From assembly GCF_036169555.1 (NCBI RefSeq), contig NZ_CP108032.1:2418001-2482000 (forward strand): DNA of 64,000 nucleotides, given 5' to 3'. The position numbers were made by a program, and so were the translations under genes. The DNA is from Streptomyces sp. NBC_00306 (lineage in GTDB: Bacteria > Actinomycetota > Actinomycetes > Streptomycetales > Streptomycetaceae). Position 1 is the first letter of the stretch, and each line of letters begins with the position of its first letter. Positions 52,488-62,602 of this stretch are shown here, one piece after another. Under the pieces are notes generated by a model. That model searched no databases. It saw only the letters and a list, made by a program, of their open reading frames with translations, and was not told the origin of the DNA.

Positions 52488-53651
52488 TCAGCCGGCGAGC
52501 CCGGCCGCGAGCAGTTCCACGAAGCCGACCTCTTCCCGGGCGACCCCGAAGACCTCGGCGCGCAGCAGGGTGCGCTCGGCCCAGGCCCGGTGCGGCTTCA
52601 CTTCGTTCATCTTGTTCGTATACGCGGAGCGCATCACTCCGCCTCCTTCCCGGTCCGGGCGAAGGATGTCCCGCGCATCGCTGAACTCCTCGTGACTGAC
52701 GACCGACAGAGCGTGTACGGGCAGGACGTGCGAGGGGTGGATGCAGGTCTTGCCCTGGAGGCCGTTGGCCCGGTCCAGCTCGATCTCGCGCAGCAGTCCG
52801 TCCAGGTCGTGCTCGATCAGCGCGGTGCGCAGCTCCTCCGCCCGGCCCTCCATGAAGGGGCTGCGGCGCAGCTGCGGCTTGAACATGCGCTCCTGGAGCC
52901 TGAAGTACTCCCACACAGGGCCGGTCACGGTGAATCCGGTGCCGTCGGCCCTTCCGAGGACGTTCACCACGTCGGCGATGACGGCGGCGACGATCTGCAC
53001 GTCGTAGGCGGTCATGGCGGGTGCGCGGCGCAGCCCGTAAGCCGAGCAGAAGTCGGTGACGCCGAGCCGGAGCGCGAGGACGCGCTCGCGGTACTTGTCG
53101 ACGGTGCGGGCGATCCCGGCGAGTGTCTCGGTGCGGGTCTCCAGATGGAGAAGTTCCGGGGATTCCAGGACGGGCATCGCGAAGAGCCGCTGTCCGGTGG
53201 CCGTCTCGGCGTCGGTGAGCGCCTCCAGGAAGGGCACTCCACGCTCATCCGTGAACTTGGGAAGTACGAATCCGGACAGATGACGGACGGAGGAGCCGAG
53301 GCGCTGTGCCAGATCGGGAATCTGACCGGGTTCCCGGACCCGGATGAACAGAAGCGGGAGCTCGGCGCCGCGCTCGTCGAGGGCGGCGAACTGCCGGACC
53401 AGGTTCTCCTCCGCCTCCGGCACATCGGCGTCGTCGATGGAATCCTCCAGGCAGAGGACCATGGAGACCACTCCGTTGCCCGCCAGCTTGATCACGTCGT
53501 CGGCGAGGTTCGGACGGGTGGCGGGGCTGTAGAGCGTCGCGCCCAGCGCGGCCGCGAGTGTACGAGCGGGAGCGGCGGTGGTGAATTCGCACGGCTCCTG
53601 ATGGAACAGACTGTCGCGGACGCCAGGCGGAAGGTGCCCGAAATGACGCAT
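52488..53651 (-). CDS. HpcH/HpaI-type C-C lyase (Ter module)
   Basis: 387 residues, TIM-barrel lyase of the citrate-lyase/HpcH superfamily (C-C_Bond_Lyase). Seen: GNGVVSMVLCLEDSIDDADV (metal-binding acidic region), HLSGFVLPKFTDERG, LFAMPVLESPELLHLETRTE and GLQGKTCIHPSHVLPVHALS near the end. First gene of the operon. It probably acts on a small keto-acid or CoA-like substrate, as proposed for ter biosynthetic operons. Confidence 0.88.
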   Translation of the reverse strand: MRHFGHLPPGVRDSLFHQEPCEFTTAAPARTLAAALGATLYSPATRPNLADDVIKLAGNGVVSMVLCLEDSIDDADVPEAEENLVRQFAALDERGAELPLLFIRVREPGQIPDLAQRLGSSVRHLSGFVLPKFTDERGVPFLEALTDAETATGQRLFAMPVLESPELLHLETRTETLAGIARTVDKYRERVLALRLGVTDFCSAYGLRRAPAMTAYDVQIVAAVIADVVNVLGRADGTGFTVTGPVWEYFRLQERMFKPQLRRSPFMEGRAEELRTALIEHDLDGLLREIELDRANGLQGKTCIHPSHVLPVHALSVVSHEEFSDARDILRPDREGGGVMRSAYTNKMNEVKPHRAWAERTLLRAEVFGVAREEVGFVELLAAGLAG

Positions 53652-53828
53652 TTATTTCCCCCGTACTGCTCTGGCGGCCGAACTGGCGTGGCCGGTAATA
53701 GTACGTATGAATGTGTGTCAAGAGTTCCCCAAGACCATGAACTCCAGGTAACCCGCTTGCACCATGCCCATGTCCTCGCCGGAGGACAAGGGGCCCCGCG
53801 TTGTCCGGGATGCCCACGGGAGGGCAGG

Positions 53829-54605
53829 ATGACGGGCATGACGCACGCGATGCTGAAGGGCTCGAACGTCCCTCTCGATGCCACGGCTGTACGGGCCGTG
53901 CTCCGCTGGACGCCCGGCGCCGGCGTCCCCGACGTGGACGCCTCGGCCCTGCTGCTCGGCCCGGACGCCCGTGTGCGCTCCGACGAGGACTTCGTCTTCT
54001 ACAACCAGCCGCGCCATCCCTCGGGACTGGTGCGGCGGCTGCCGAAGAAGCGCGTCGCCGAGCATTTGACGGACACGGTCGAGGCGGATCTCTCCTCGCT
54101 CGACGCGTCGGTCGACCAGGTGGTGCTCGCCGCCTCCTCCGACGGCGACTCCTTCCAGCATGTACGCGATCTGCGGATACTGCTCTACGACGCCTCCCTG
54201 GCCGACGGTGAGCCGCTCGCCGTCTTCGATGTGAAGCCGGAGACCGGTGAGGAGACCGCGATCATCTGCGGTGAGCTGTACCGGCGCGGGGAACGGTGGA
54301 AATTCCGCGCGGTGGGGCAGGGCTACCCGACCGGGCTCGTCGGCCTGGCCACCGATTTCGGTATCTCGGTGGACGAGGCCGAGGCGGCCGCGGACCCGTC
54401 GGCCCATCCCGCGCCTCCGGCGCACCCGCCCGCGTACGGATTCCCGCAGCCCGCGGGCGCCCAGCCCGCCTACGGCTATCCGCAGCAGTCGTCGGGCCCG
54501 GCGCAGCCCGCGTACGGCTATCCGCAGCCGGCTCCCGCTGCCGCCTTCGCGCCGGATCCGAACTTCCGGCTGCCTCCGATGGGGCCGCAGTTCGTCCGTC
54601 CCTGA
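53829..54605 (+). CDS. TerD-family protein with Pro/Tyr-rich tail
   Basis: 258 residues; ATG 53829 with GGGAGG five bases upstream. TerD domain over ~1-185: [49 protein letters not shown]. The Ca-binding acidic cluster is reduced to PDVDAS compared with DFDLDAS in the two canonical copies. The last ~70 residues repeat (P/Q)AYGYPQ, an uncharged flexible tail not found in the others. Divergent from the lyase-led operon. Confidence 0.88.
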   Translation: MTGMTHAMLKGSNVPLDATAVRAVLRWTPGAGVPDVDASALLLGPDARVRSDEDFVFYNQPRHPSGLVRRLPKKRVAEHLTDTVEADLSSLDASVDQVVLAASSDGDSFQHVRDLRILLYDASLADGEPLAVFDVKPETGEETAIICGELYRRGERWKFRAVGQGYPTGLVGLATDFGISVDEAEAAADPSAHPAPPAHPPAYGFPQPAGAQPAYGYPQQSSGPAQPAYGYPQPAPAAAFAPDPNFRLPPMGPQFVRP

Positions 54606-54639
54606 CGCGGACGCCCCGGAACCGTCCCGGAACGCGAGG

Positions 54640-54765
54640 CCGGCGGCGCTCGGCGGGCCTTACCTGTGCGGACGAGCCCTGCGGACAGGCCCTGCGCGGA
54701 GGGGCCGGTGCGGACGAGCCCTGTGCGGACGGGGCCGGTGCGGGCAGGCCCTGTGCGGACGGGGC
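54640..54765. repeat. Short GC repeats between convergent ter genes
   Basis: Variants of GTGCGGACGAGCCCTGTGCG and GCGGACGGGGCC follow each other about every 15 bases from 54664 to 54765. No gene. Possibly grown by slippage; may include the terminators of both flanking genes. Confidence 0.55.
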
Positions 54766-55503
54766 CTACACCCGCGTCTTGTAGCCGCGGCCCCACTGGA
54801 GTCCCCAGCCGTAGAGCCGGTCGAGCTCCGCCTGGAAGCCGTAGACGAACTTCACCTCGCGGCGCACGATCAGCTCGCCCTTGATGTTCTCCATGGAGAA
54901 CACCGCGCAGGAGCGGGCCTGCGGCGCCCGCTCGTCGAGCTCTATCTCGACCCGCGGCCCGTTGCTCGGGTAGAGCGTCACATGGGCGTGCGTACGGTCG
55001 AAGGCGGGCGTCTGGTCGTAGATGTAGACGAAGAACAGCAGCCGCTTGATGGACTCGCGATGGTCGAGGTTCACGTAGACGGTCTCACCCGAGGGGGAGC
55101 CGAACCGGTCGTCGCCGCTGAGCTTCACGTAGGGCGCCTCGTTGATGGCGCCGAAGAAGCTGCCCAGCGGCTGCACCACACCCTTGCTGCCGTCCACCAG
55201 CTCGTAGAGGCAGCCGAGATCGAGGTCCACATTGACCACGCCCTGGGTGTGGGCCTGGACCACGTCGGGCTGGAAGAGCTTGAAGGGGTGACGCAGCAGG
55301 CGCCCCCTCTGCCGGGACCGGCCCTCGATGTCGGACGTCCGCATCCGCCAGGACAGGTTGACGCGCAGATTGCCGGTCGCGGCGCCCTGCTTGGTGAGTG
55401 ACACCGACGGGTGCCGCTTGGTGAGCTCGATCGAGTTGGACGCGGCGCTGCCCGAGTCGAACTGCGCTGCCCTCCCCCGCCACAGACCGTCCCAGAAGGC
55501 CAT
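54766..55503 (-). CDS. TerD-superfamily (tellurium resistance) protein
   Basis: 245 residues from ATG 55503. Less canonical than the other TerD proteins: after [20 protein letters not shown], where SLTKQG recalls the SLSKGG start of TerD, it has [30 protein letters not shown] and [20 protein letters not shown]. It lacks the [10 protein letters not shown] box. Such divergent TerD/TerA-like proteins accompany ter clusters and are thought to bind partners in a membrane-associated complex. Convergent with the TerD gene at 53829. Confidence 0.85.
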   Translation of the reverse strand: MAFWDGLWRGRAAQFDSGSAASNSIELTKRHPSVSLTKQGAATGNLRVNLSWRMRTSDIEGRSRQRGRLLRHPFKLFQPDVVQAHTQGVVNVDLDLGCLYELVDGSKGVVQPLGSFFGAINEAPYVKLSGDDRFGSPSGETVYVNLDHRESIKRLLFFVYIYDQTPAFDRTHAHVTLYPSNGPRVEIELDERAPQARSCAVFSMENIKGELIVRREVKFVYGFQAELDRLYGWGLQWGRGYKTRV

Positions 55504-55617
55504 ACGTCCCACCCCAGTCGTATCGATGTGCCCCCGCTGCGTGACACGCAACGGGGCGGCGCCGAGGCCGGTGCCTCGAAGCCGCCCCGTTGAGAGCGTT
55601 CCTCAATCTCCGCCGGG

Positions 55618-56748
55618 TCACACCCCGGCGTCGACCGGCTCGCCCTTTTCCTCCTGGGCAGCGAGCGCCTTGTTGCGGCGCACCGAGGACCAGAAGGAGG
55701 CGCCGATCAGGACGACGCCGATGAGACCGGTGATGATCTCGTTGATCTCGTACTGGATGGTGATGAGCAGGATCGCGGCGAGCGCGCCGATCGCGTAGTG
55801 CGCGCCGTGCTCCAGGTAGACGTAGTCGTCGAGCGTGCCCTGGCGGACCAGGTAGACGGTCAGCGACCGGACGTACATGGCGCCGATGCCGAGGCCCAGT
55901 GCCATGAGCACGATGTCGTTGGTGATGGCGAAGGCGCCGATGACGCCGTCGAAGGAGAACGACGCGTCCAGGACCTCGAGGTAGAGGAACATGAAGAACG
56001 CGGCCTTGCCCGCGAGGACCACGGCGGACGGCTTCTTGCCGCTCGCCTTGGCCTTCTCCTCTTCCTCGTGTTCGCGCTCCTCCTCCTCTTCGAGCCTGTC
56101 CTCGAAGAAGCCGGAGAGTCCGCCGACGATGAGGTAGGTGATGAGGCCGGCGACGCCGGCGAGCAGTACCGTCGAGGACTTGTCGACGTGGGTGCCGCCG
56201 TGCTGGTGGGCGTGGGTCGCGACGGTCACCGCGCTGATCGCCAGGACGATCAGGGCGATGCAGACCGACAGCATGTCGATCTTGCCGAGCTTGGCCAGCG
56301 GGCGCTCGAGCCAGCCGAGCCACTTGATGTCACGGTCCTCGAAGATGAAGTCGAGGAAGATCATGAGCAGGAACATGCCACCGAACGCGGCGATCGACGG
56401 ATGTGCGTCGGTCACCAGCTGCTGGTACTGGTCCTTGTCATTGAGTGCGAGGTCGACCGCCTCGATGGGGCCGAGCTGGGCGCTGACGGCGACAATGACG
56501 ACGGGGAAGACGAGCCGCATGCCGAAGACGGCGATGAGAATGCCGATGGTGAGGAAGATCTTCTGCCAGAAGGCACTCATCTTCTTCAGGATTCCGGCGT
56601 TGACCACCGCGTTGTCGAACGACAGCGAGATCTCGAGGACGGACAGGATCGCTACGACACCGAAGGCCGTCCACCCGCCGTAGAGCACCGCCGCGACCAG
56701 GCCGAGCGCGGTCACCGCGAACGACCAGCCGAAGGTTTTCAGAACCAC
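55618..56748 (-). CDS. TerC-like DUF475 integral membrane protein
   Basis: 376 residues from a GTG at 56748; the longer frame upstream is rejected. About nine membrane segments. SVLEISLSFDNAVVNAGILK and YLEVLDASFSFDGVIGAFAI are the duplicated TerC motifs with buried Asp/Asn for a metal. A long Glu-rich loop (EEEEEREHEEEEKAK) and a His segment (THAHQHGG) lie between. TerC is the membrane hub of Ter complexes. Downstream of the TerD gene at 56844 in the same direction. Confidence 0.92.
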   Translation of the reverse strand: MVLKTFGWSFAVTALGLVAAVLYGGWTAFGVVAILSVLEISLSFDNAVVNAGILKKMSAFWQKIFLTIGILIAVFGMRLVFPVVIVAVSAQLGPIEAVDLALNDKDQYQQLVTDAHPSIAAFGGMFLLMIFLDFIFEDRDIKWLGWLERPLAKLGKIDMLSVCIALIVLAISAVTVATHAHQHGGTHVDKSSTVLLAGVAGLITYLIVGGLSGFFEDRLEEEEEREHEEEEKAKASGKKPSAVVLAGKAAFFMFLYLEVLDASFSFDGVIGAFAITNDIVLMALGLGIGAMYVRSLTVYLVRQGTLDDYVYLEHGAHYAIGALAAILLITIQYEINEIITGLIGVVLIGASFWSSVRRNKALAAQEEKGEPVDAGV

Positions 56749-56843
56749 TGGTACCCAATCGTGTAATGGGGGTTCCCCCGGGCGAACCTTGGGGGAGGTC
56801 TCCCACGCACCAAGGACAGGCTTTACCTGCTCCGTGCGCAGCT

Positions 56844-57419
56844 TTACGAAACGTTGACCCCGAAGTCTAGAGCGATGCCCCGCAGACCCGACGCGTACCC
56901 CTGCCCAACGGCCCTGAACTTCCATTCGCCGCCGTACCGGTACAACTCGCCGAAGATCATCGCGGTTTCGGTGGAGGCGTCCTCGCTGAGGTCGTAGCGC
57001 GCCAGCTCCTGGCCGTCGGCCTGGTTGACCACCCGGATGAAGGCGTTGCTGACCTGGCCGAACGTCTGGCCACGATTGTCGGCCTCATGGATCGAGACCG
57101 GGAAGATGATCTTGTCGACATTGGCCGGCACCTGGGGGAGGTTCACCAGCAGCGACTCGTCGTCGCCCTCGCCCTCACCCGTGAGGTTGTCACCGGTGTG
57201 CTCCACGGAGCCGTCGGGGCTCGTGAGGTTGTTGTAGAAGATGAAGTACTCGTCGCCCAGAACGCGTCCGCCGTTGCAGAGCAGCGCGCTCGCATCGAGG
57301 TCGAAGTCGGCTCCCGTGGTGGAGCGTGCGTCCCAACCGAGCCCCACCAGCACCTGCGTGAGATTCGGTGCGGCCTTGGAGAGGGAGACATTGCCTCCCT
57401 TGGCGAGCGTGACGCCCAT
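56844..57419 (-). CDS. TerD-family protein, canonical copy 1
   Basis: 191 residues beginning [20 protein letters not shown], the standard TerD start. Ca-binding [50 protein letters not shown] and the ending LDFGVNVS are all present. Cytosolic; TerD proteins bind calcium through these acidic motifs. Followed by the TerC-like gene, 95 bp away, and preceded by its near-twin at 57507. Confidence 0.93.
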   Translation of the reverse strand: MGVTLAKGGNVSLSKAAPNLTQVLVGLGWDARSTTGADFDLDASALLCNGGRVLGDEYFIFYNNLTSPDGSVEHTGDNLTGEGEGDDESLLVNLPQVPANVDKIIFPVSIHEADNRGQTFGQVSNAFIRVVNQADGQELARYDLSEDASTETAMIFGELYRYGGEWKFRAVGQGYASGLRGIALDFGVNVS

Positions 57420-57506
57420 GATCCTGTCCTCCCCAGCTGACGATGTGGTGCAAGGCGCGTCCGGCGCCGCACTTCGCAGTGCGGCGCCGGACGGAATGCG
57501 GCCTGC

Positions 57507-58082
57507 TCAGACGTTGACGCCGAAGTCCTGCGCGATGCCGCGCAGGCCCGAGGCGTAGCCCTGGCCGATGGCACGGAACTTCCACTCCGCGCCGTTGCGG
57601 TACAGCTCGCCGAAGACCATCGCGGTCTCCGTCGAGGCGTCCTCGCTCAGGTCGTACCGGGCGAGCTCGGTGTTGTCCGCCTGGTTGACCACGCGGATGA
57701 ACGCGTTGCGCACCTGGCCGAAGGACTGCTGACGGCTCTCGGCCTCGTAGATCGAGACCGGGAACACGATCTTGTCGACCTCGGCGGGCACGCCCGCCAG
57801 GTTCACCTTGATCTGCTCGTCGTCGCCCTCGCCCTCACCGGTGAGGTTGTCACCGGTGTGCTCCACGGAGCCGTCCGGGCTCTTCAGATTGTTGAAGAAG
57901 ACGAAGTTCGAATCGTTGGCGACCTTGCCCTCGGTGTTGGTCAGCAGGGCGCTGGCGTCGAGGTCGAAGTCGCCACCGGTGGTGGTACGAGCGTCCCAGC
58001 CCAGACCGACGATGACCGCCGTCAGGTTGGGTGCGGCCTTGGTCAGCGAGACGTTGCCGCCCTTGCTGAGGCTGACTCCCAC
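57507..58082 (-). CDS. TerD-family protein, canonical copy 2
   Basis: 191 residues from the GTG at 58082 (GGAGGG upstream), giving [20 protein letters not shown]; the ATG at 58094 would add four residues atypical for the family. Same motifs as copy 1 ([30 protein letters not shown]) and highly similar along its length, so a tandem duplication. First gene of the TerD-TerD-TerC operon. Confidence 0.93.
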   Translation of the reverse strand: MGVSLSKGGNVSLTKAAPNLTAVIVGLGWDARTTTGGDFDLDASALLTNTEGKVANDSNFVFFNNLKSPDGSVEHTGDNLTGEGEGDDEQIKVNLAGVPAEVDKIVFPVSIYEAESRQQSFGQVRNAFIRVVNQADNTELARYDLSEDASTETAMVFGELYRNGAEWKFRAIGQGYASGLRGIAQDFGVNV

Positions 58083-58235
58083 GAGTCCCTCCATTGGGTA
58101 TCAGGGGCAGCGCCCCCGTCGTGCGTTGGTGTCGGATCAACGAGTGGATCCTAGTGACCGGTTCCCGCGCAAAACAGACTTTCGCGCGGTCGGTCGACGG
58201 GTGTATCGGTGTGTGGCCGGGTGTGGCCGCCCTTG

Positions 58236-58694
58236 TCAGAGGGTTCGCAGCGCCTTGACGTACTCGTTCAGGTCGCGGGCGTCCGGCAGGCCGTTCACGA
58301 CGGTCCAGCGGACGACACCCTCCTTGTCGATGATGAAGGTGCCGCGCACGGCGCACCCCTTGTCCTCGTCGAAGACGCCGTAGGCGCGCGAGACCTCGCC
58401 GTGCGGCCAGAAGTCCGACAGCAGGGGGTACTCCAGCCCCTCCTGCTCACCGAAGACGCGCAGGGTGTGGATGGAGTCGTTGGAGACCGCGAGCAGCTGG
58501 GTGTCGTCGTTGACGAACGACGGCAGTTCGTCGCGCAGCGCGCACAGCTCACCGGTGCACACCCCGGTGAAGGCGAACGGATAGAAGAGGAGCACCACGT
58601 TCTTCTCGCCGCGGAATTCGGCGAGCGTCACGGTGCGGCCGTGGTTGTCCTTCAGCTCGAATTCCGGGGCCTTGGTGCCGACCTCGATCGCCAT
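58236..58694 (-). CDS. AhpE-type peroxiredoxin
   Basis: 152 residues; ATG 58694 with AAGGGA upstream. Active site PFAFTGVCTGELCALRDELP: the first Cys is the peroxidatic one with its Thr/Pro pocket; a second Cys five residues on could be a local resolving Cys, where the AhpE I know from Mycobacterium has none. LLSDFWPHGEVSRAYGVFDE is typical of AhpE. Reduces peroxides in the cytosol. Stands alone upstream of the ter genes. Confidence 0.92.
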   Translation of the reverse strand: MAIEVGTKAPEFELKDNHGRTVTLAEFRGEKNVVLLFYPFAFTGVCTGELCALRDELPSFVNDDTQLLAVSNDSIHTLRVFGEQEGLEYPLLSDFWPHGEVSRAYGVFDEDKGCAVRGTFIIDKEGVVRWTVVNGLPDARDLNEYVKALRTL

Positions 58695-58805
58695 GTCGTG
58701 TGGATCCCTTCGGTGAGCCCGTTCGGGTGACGGGTCCACTCACCCTAAGGGCTGTCCCGTGATCCCCGGCGGATCAGCCCGTGCTCACGGCACGGGTACG
58801 CAGAA

Positions 58806-58834
58806 GGCCCCCTCCGACGTGGTCGGAGGGGGCC
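58806..58834 (-). terminator. Terminator after DUF3052 gene
   Basis: GGCCCCCTCCGAC / GTCGGAGGGGGCC with a 3-base loop, 20 bp beyond the stop at 58854 in its reading direction. Confidence 0.85.
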
Positions 58835-58853
58835 GGGGCCTGATGCTGGAGGT

Positions 58854-59291
58854 TCAGCGCTTCGACTTGGCCGCCTTGGGAGTCACCAGCCTGCTGCCGG
58901 TCCAGTCCTTGCCGGCACTGATGCTCTTGGTCTGGGAGAGACCCGCGGTCTGGGCGGCTTCGTTGATGTCGCTGGGCTCGACGTAGCCGTCACGGCCGGT
59001 CTTGGGAGTCATGAGCCACACGGCACCGCCCTCCTCGATGAGCCCGATGGCGTCCACCAGTGCGTCCGTCAGATCGCCGTCCTCGTCGCGGAACCAGAGG
59101 ATGACGACGTCGGCGACGTCGTCATAGTCCTCGTCCACGAGTTCCTGGCCGATCACGGACTCAATGGCTTCTCGGAGCTCCATCTCGACGTCGTCGTCGT
59201 AGCCGATCTCCTGGACCACCTGTCCGGGCTCGAACCCCAGCCTGGTGGCCGGGTTGGTCCGCTCCTCCGCGTGGTCCGCGGTCGCGCTCAC
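58854..59291 (-). CDS. DUF3052 family protein
   Basis: 145 residues from the GTG at 59291 with AGGAGG upstream. The acidic family core is TRLGFEPGQVVQEIGYDDDV, then VADVVILWFRDEDGDLTDAL and GAVWLMTPKTGRDGYVEPSD. Small soluble actinobacterial protein of unknown function, regularly next to aceE in Streptomyces by my recollection. Divergent from aceE here. Confidence 0.9.
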   Translation of the reverse strand: MSATADHAEERTNPATRLGFEPGQVVQEIGYDDDVEMELREAIESVIGQELVDEDYDDVADVVILWFRDEDGDLTDALVDAIGLIEEGGAVWLMTPKTGRDGYVEPSDINEAAQTAGLSQTKSISAGKDWTGSRLVTPKAAKSKR

Positions 59292-59775
59292 GGCTTGCCT
59301 CCTGATCATGTTCGGTAAGTGCTGCAGCCGCGCGCGTACGCGTGGCTTTGGCCGTAGTCCACACGGGCGGGGCGGATCGCGCAAGTACCCGGCCGTCCAG
59401 ACCGCCGAAACGGTGACGTTTGCGCCCGTCTCGACGCAAGCCCGGACACGCTCGGCCGGGGACCGCACCGGACACCCACCCGTTCCGCCATGTTTGCCAC
59501 CATACGTCCAGTCGCTGGGCCATTCGGAACCGAACAGCCAAACGGAACGCTTTGCCGCCTTGAGCGTAAGGTTGCGATTTGACCGGGCCCGAACGGGGCT
59601 CCGGACGGGTTCCGAGCCTGTTCGGCGGCGAGCTCCGGTCAGGATGTCAGCCAGAGCTGGGGTTACCCCTCAGTAGAGATGACGTATGCCGCCCCGCGGT
59701 CCACGATGGAGGCGGTGCGACACCGCGCAGACATCTTGTGTAGAGGCAGAACTCACCGAACAGCGAAGGAATAGC
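59292..59775. other. Divergent promoter region, DUF3052 / aceE
   Basis: About 480 bp without a supported gene. It must hold both promoters. Seen only: GC-rich palindromic CGCGCGTACGCG near 59331 and the leader before aceE ending AAGGAATAGC. Confidence 0.5.
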
Positions 59776-62523
59776 GTGGCTTCCGGATCAGATCGCAACC
59801 CGATCATCATTGGCGGCCTTCCCAGTCAGGTCCCGGACTTCGATCCCGAAGAGACCCAGGAATGGCTGGACTCCCTCGACGCCGCCGTCGACGAGCGGGG
59901 CCGGGAGCGCGCCCGCTACCTCATGCTCCGGCTGATCGAGCGGGCCCGCGAGAAGCGCGTGGCCGTGCCCGAGATGCGCAGCACGGACTACGTCAACACG
60001 ATCGCCACCAAGGACGAGCCGTTCTTCCCGGGCAACGAGGAGATCGAGCGCAAGATCCTCAACGCGACCCGCTGGAACGCCGCGGTGATGGTCTCCCGCG
60101 CCCAGCGCCCCGGTATCGGGGTCGGTGGCCACATCGCGACCTTCGCCTCCTCGGCCTCCCTGTACGACGTGGGCTTCAACCACTTCTTCCGCGGCAAGGA
60201 CGACGGCAAGGGCGGAGACCAGATCTTCTTCCAGGGCCATGCCTCCCCCGGCATCTACGCCCGCGCGTTCATGCTCGACCGGCTGAGCGAGGCGCAGCTC
60301 GACGCCTTCCGCCAGGAGAAGTCCAAGGCGCCCAACGGTCTGTCCAGCTACCCGCACCCGCGGCTGATGCCGGACTTCTGGGAGTTCCCGACCGTGTCGA
60401 TGGGCCTCGGCCCCCTCGGCGCGATCTACCAGGCCCGGATGAACCGCTACATGGAGGCGCGCGGCATCGCCGACACCTCCGACTCGCACGTGTGGGCGTT
60501 CCTCGGCGACGGCGAGATGGACGAGCCCGAGTCGCTCGGCCAGCTGTCCATCGCCGCGCGTGAGGGCCTCGACAACCTCACCTTCGTGGTCAACTGCAAC
60601 CTCCAGCGCCTCGACGGCCCGGTCCGCGGCAACGGAAAGATCATCCAGGAGCTGGAGTCGCAGTTCCGCGGCGCCGGCTGGAACGTCATCAAGCTGGTGT
60701 GGGACCGCTCCTGGGACCCGCTGCTCGCCCAGGACCGCGACGGTGTGCTGGTCAACCAGCTGAACACCACGCCGGACGGCCAGTTCCAGACGTACGCCAC
60801 CGAGACCGGCGCGTACATCCGCGACCACTTCTTCGGTCACGACCACCGGCTGCGCGCCATGGTCGAGAACATGACCGACGACCAGATCCTGCACCTGGGC
60901 CGTGGCGGTCACGACCACAAGAAGGTCTACGCGGCCTTCTCGGCGGCCAAGGCGCACAAGGGCCAGCCGACCGTGGTCCTCGCCCAGACCGTCAAGGGCT
61001 GGACGCTCGGCCCGAACTTCGAGGGCCGCAACGCGACCCACCAGATGAAGAAGCTGACGGTCGACGACCTCAAGGGCTTCCGCGACCGCCTGCACATCCC
61101 GATCACGGACGACCAGCTGGAGAACGGCGCACCGCCGTACTACCACCCGGGCCGTGACTCGGAGGAGATCCAGTACATGCACGACCGGCGGCAGGGTCTC
61201 GGCGGCTATGTGCCGACCCGTGTCGTGCGGTCGAAGCCGCTGGAGCTCCCGGGCGACAAGACGTACGCGGCTGTGAAGAAGGGCTCCGGCCAGCAGTCCA
61301 TCGCCACCACCATGGCGTTCGTCCGGCTGCTCAAGGACCTCATGCGGGACAAGGAGATCGGCAAGCGGTTCGTGCTGATCGCGCCCGACGAGTACCGCAC
61401 CTTCGGTATGGACTCCTTCTTCCCGAGCGCGAAGATCTACAACCCGCTGGGTCAGCAGTACGAGGCGGTGGACCGCGACCTGCTGCTCGCGTACAAGGAG
61501 TCGCCGACCGGTCAGATGCTGCACGACGGCATCTCCGAGGCCGGCTGTACGGCATCGCTGATCGCGGCCGGCTCGGCCTACGCCACGCACGGCGAGCCGC
61601 TGATCCCGGTGTACGTCTTCTACTCGATGTTCGGCTTCCAGCGCACCGGCGACCAGTTCTGGCAGATGGCCGACCAGCTGGCGCGCGGCTTCGTCCTCGG
61701 CGCCACCGCCGGGCGCACGACGCTGACCGGTGAGGGCCTCCAGCACGCGGACGGCCACTCGCAGCTGCTGGCCTCGACGAACCCGGGCTGTGTCGCGTAC
61801 GACCCGGCCTTCGGCTTCGAGATCGCGCACATCGTGCGGGACGGTCTGCGGCGGATGTACGGCTCCGACGAGGAGCACCCGCACGGCGAGGACGTCTTCT
61901 ACTACCTCACCGTCTACAACGAGCCGATCCAGCACCCGGCCGAGCCGGAGAACGTGGACGTCGAGGGCATCCTCAAGGGCATCCACCGCTTCAAGACCGC
62001 CGAGCAGGGCCGGATCCCGGCGCAGATCATGGCGTCCGGTGTGGCCGTGCCGTGGGCGATCGAGGCACAGCGGATTCTCGCGGAGGACTGGGACGTCAAG
62101 GCGGACGTCTGGTCGGCGACGTCCTGGAACGAGCTGCGCCGCGAGGCCGTCGAGGTCGAGCGGCACAACCTCCTGCACCCGGAGGAGGAGCAGCGCGTCC
62201 CGTACGTCACGCAGAAACTCCAGGGCTCCGAGGGGCCGTTCGTGGCCGTCTCGGACTGGATGCGTTCCGTCCCCGACCAGATCTCGCGCTGGGTGCCGGG
62301 CACCTACCAGTCGCTGGGCGCCGACGGCTTCGGCTTCGCCGACACCCGTGGCGCGGCCCGCCGGTTCTTCCACATCGACGCCGAGTCGATCGTGCTGGGT
62401 GTCCTCACCGAGCTGGCCCGTGAGGGCAAGGTCGACCGCTCGGTGCTGAAGCAGGCCGTGGACCGCTACCAGCTGCTGGATGTCGCGGCCGCCGACCCGG
62501 GTCCCGCGGGCGGCGACGCGTAG
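59776..62523 (+). CDS. aceE: Pyruvate dehydrogenase E1 component, homodimeric
   Basis: 915 residues from the GTG at 59776 behind AAGGA. Converts pyruvate to hydroxyethyl-TPP and passes acetyl groups to lipoyl-E2. Seen: N-terminal [23 protein letters not shown]/Mg motif [18 protein letters not shown] with [14 protein letters not shown], the pyrimidine domain [20 protein letters not shown] and [15 protein letters not shown]. Full length for AceE (about 900). Monocistronic, with a terminator after it. An antisense frame of 984 codons is a shadow. Confidence 0.97.
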   Translation: MASGSDRNPIIIGGLPSQVPDFDPEETQEWLDSLDAAVDERGRERARYLMLRLIERAREKRVAVPEMRSTDYVNTIATKDEPFFPGNEEIERKILNATRWNAAVMVSRAQRPGIGVGGHIATFASSASLYDVGFNHFFRGKDDGKGGDQIFFQGHASPGIYARAFMLDRLSEAQLDAFRQEKSKAPNGLSSYPHPRLMPDFWEFPTVSMGLGPLGAIYQARMNRYMEARGIADTSDSHVWAFLGDGEMDEPESLGQLSIAAREGLDNLTFVVNCNLQRLDGPVRGNGKIIQELESQFRGAGWNVIKLVWDRSWDPLLAQDRDGVLVNQLNTTPDGQFQTYATETGAYIRDHFFGHDHRLRAMVENMTDDQILHLGRGGHDHKKVYAAFSAAKAHKGQPTVVLAQTVKGWTLGPNFEGRNATHQMKKLTVDDLKGFRDRLHIPITDDQLENGAPPYYHPGRDSEEIQYMHDRRQGLGGYVPTRVVRSKPLELPGDKTYAAVKKGSGQQSIATTMAFVRLLKDLMRDKEIGKRFVLIAPDEYRTFGMDSFFPSAKIYNPLGQQYEAVDRDLLLAYKESPTGQMLHDGISEAGCTASLIAAGSAYATHGEPLIPVYVFYSMFGFQRTGDQFWQMADQLARGFVLGATAGRTTLTGEGLQHADGHSQLLASTNPGCVAYDPAFGFEIAHIVRDGLRRMYGSDEEHPHGEDVFYYLTVYNEPIQHPAEPENVDVEGILKGIHRFKTAEQGRIPAQIMASGVAVPWAIEAQRILAEDWDVKADVWSATSWNELRREAVEVERHNLLHPEEEQRVPYVTQKLQGSEGPFVAVSDWMRSVPDQISRWVPGTYQSLGADGFGFADTRGAARRFFHIDAESIVLGVLTELAREGKVDRSVLKQAVDRYQLLDVAAADPGPAGGDA

Positions 62524-62536
62524 CAGTCGCAGGGGT

Positions 62537-62568
62537 GCGGGGCGGCCGGGCTGATCCGGCCGCCCCGC
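62537..62568 (+). terminator. aceE terminator
   Basis: GCGGGGCGGCCGG / CCGGCCGCCCCGC with a 6-base loop, 14 bp after the aceE stop, followed shortly by GTTTTC. Confidence 0.85.
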
Positions 62569-62602
62569 ACACGTTTTCGCCTCCCGTTCTACGATGCGCG
62601 GC

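Noticed and set aside
51609..54605. 998-codon plus-strand frame
   Set aside because: Only its last 258 codons (from 53829) are a real TerD protein; the rest is antisense to the phosphoribosyltransferase and lyase genes.
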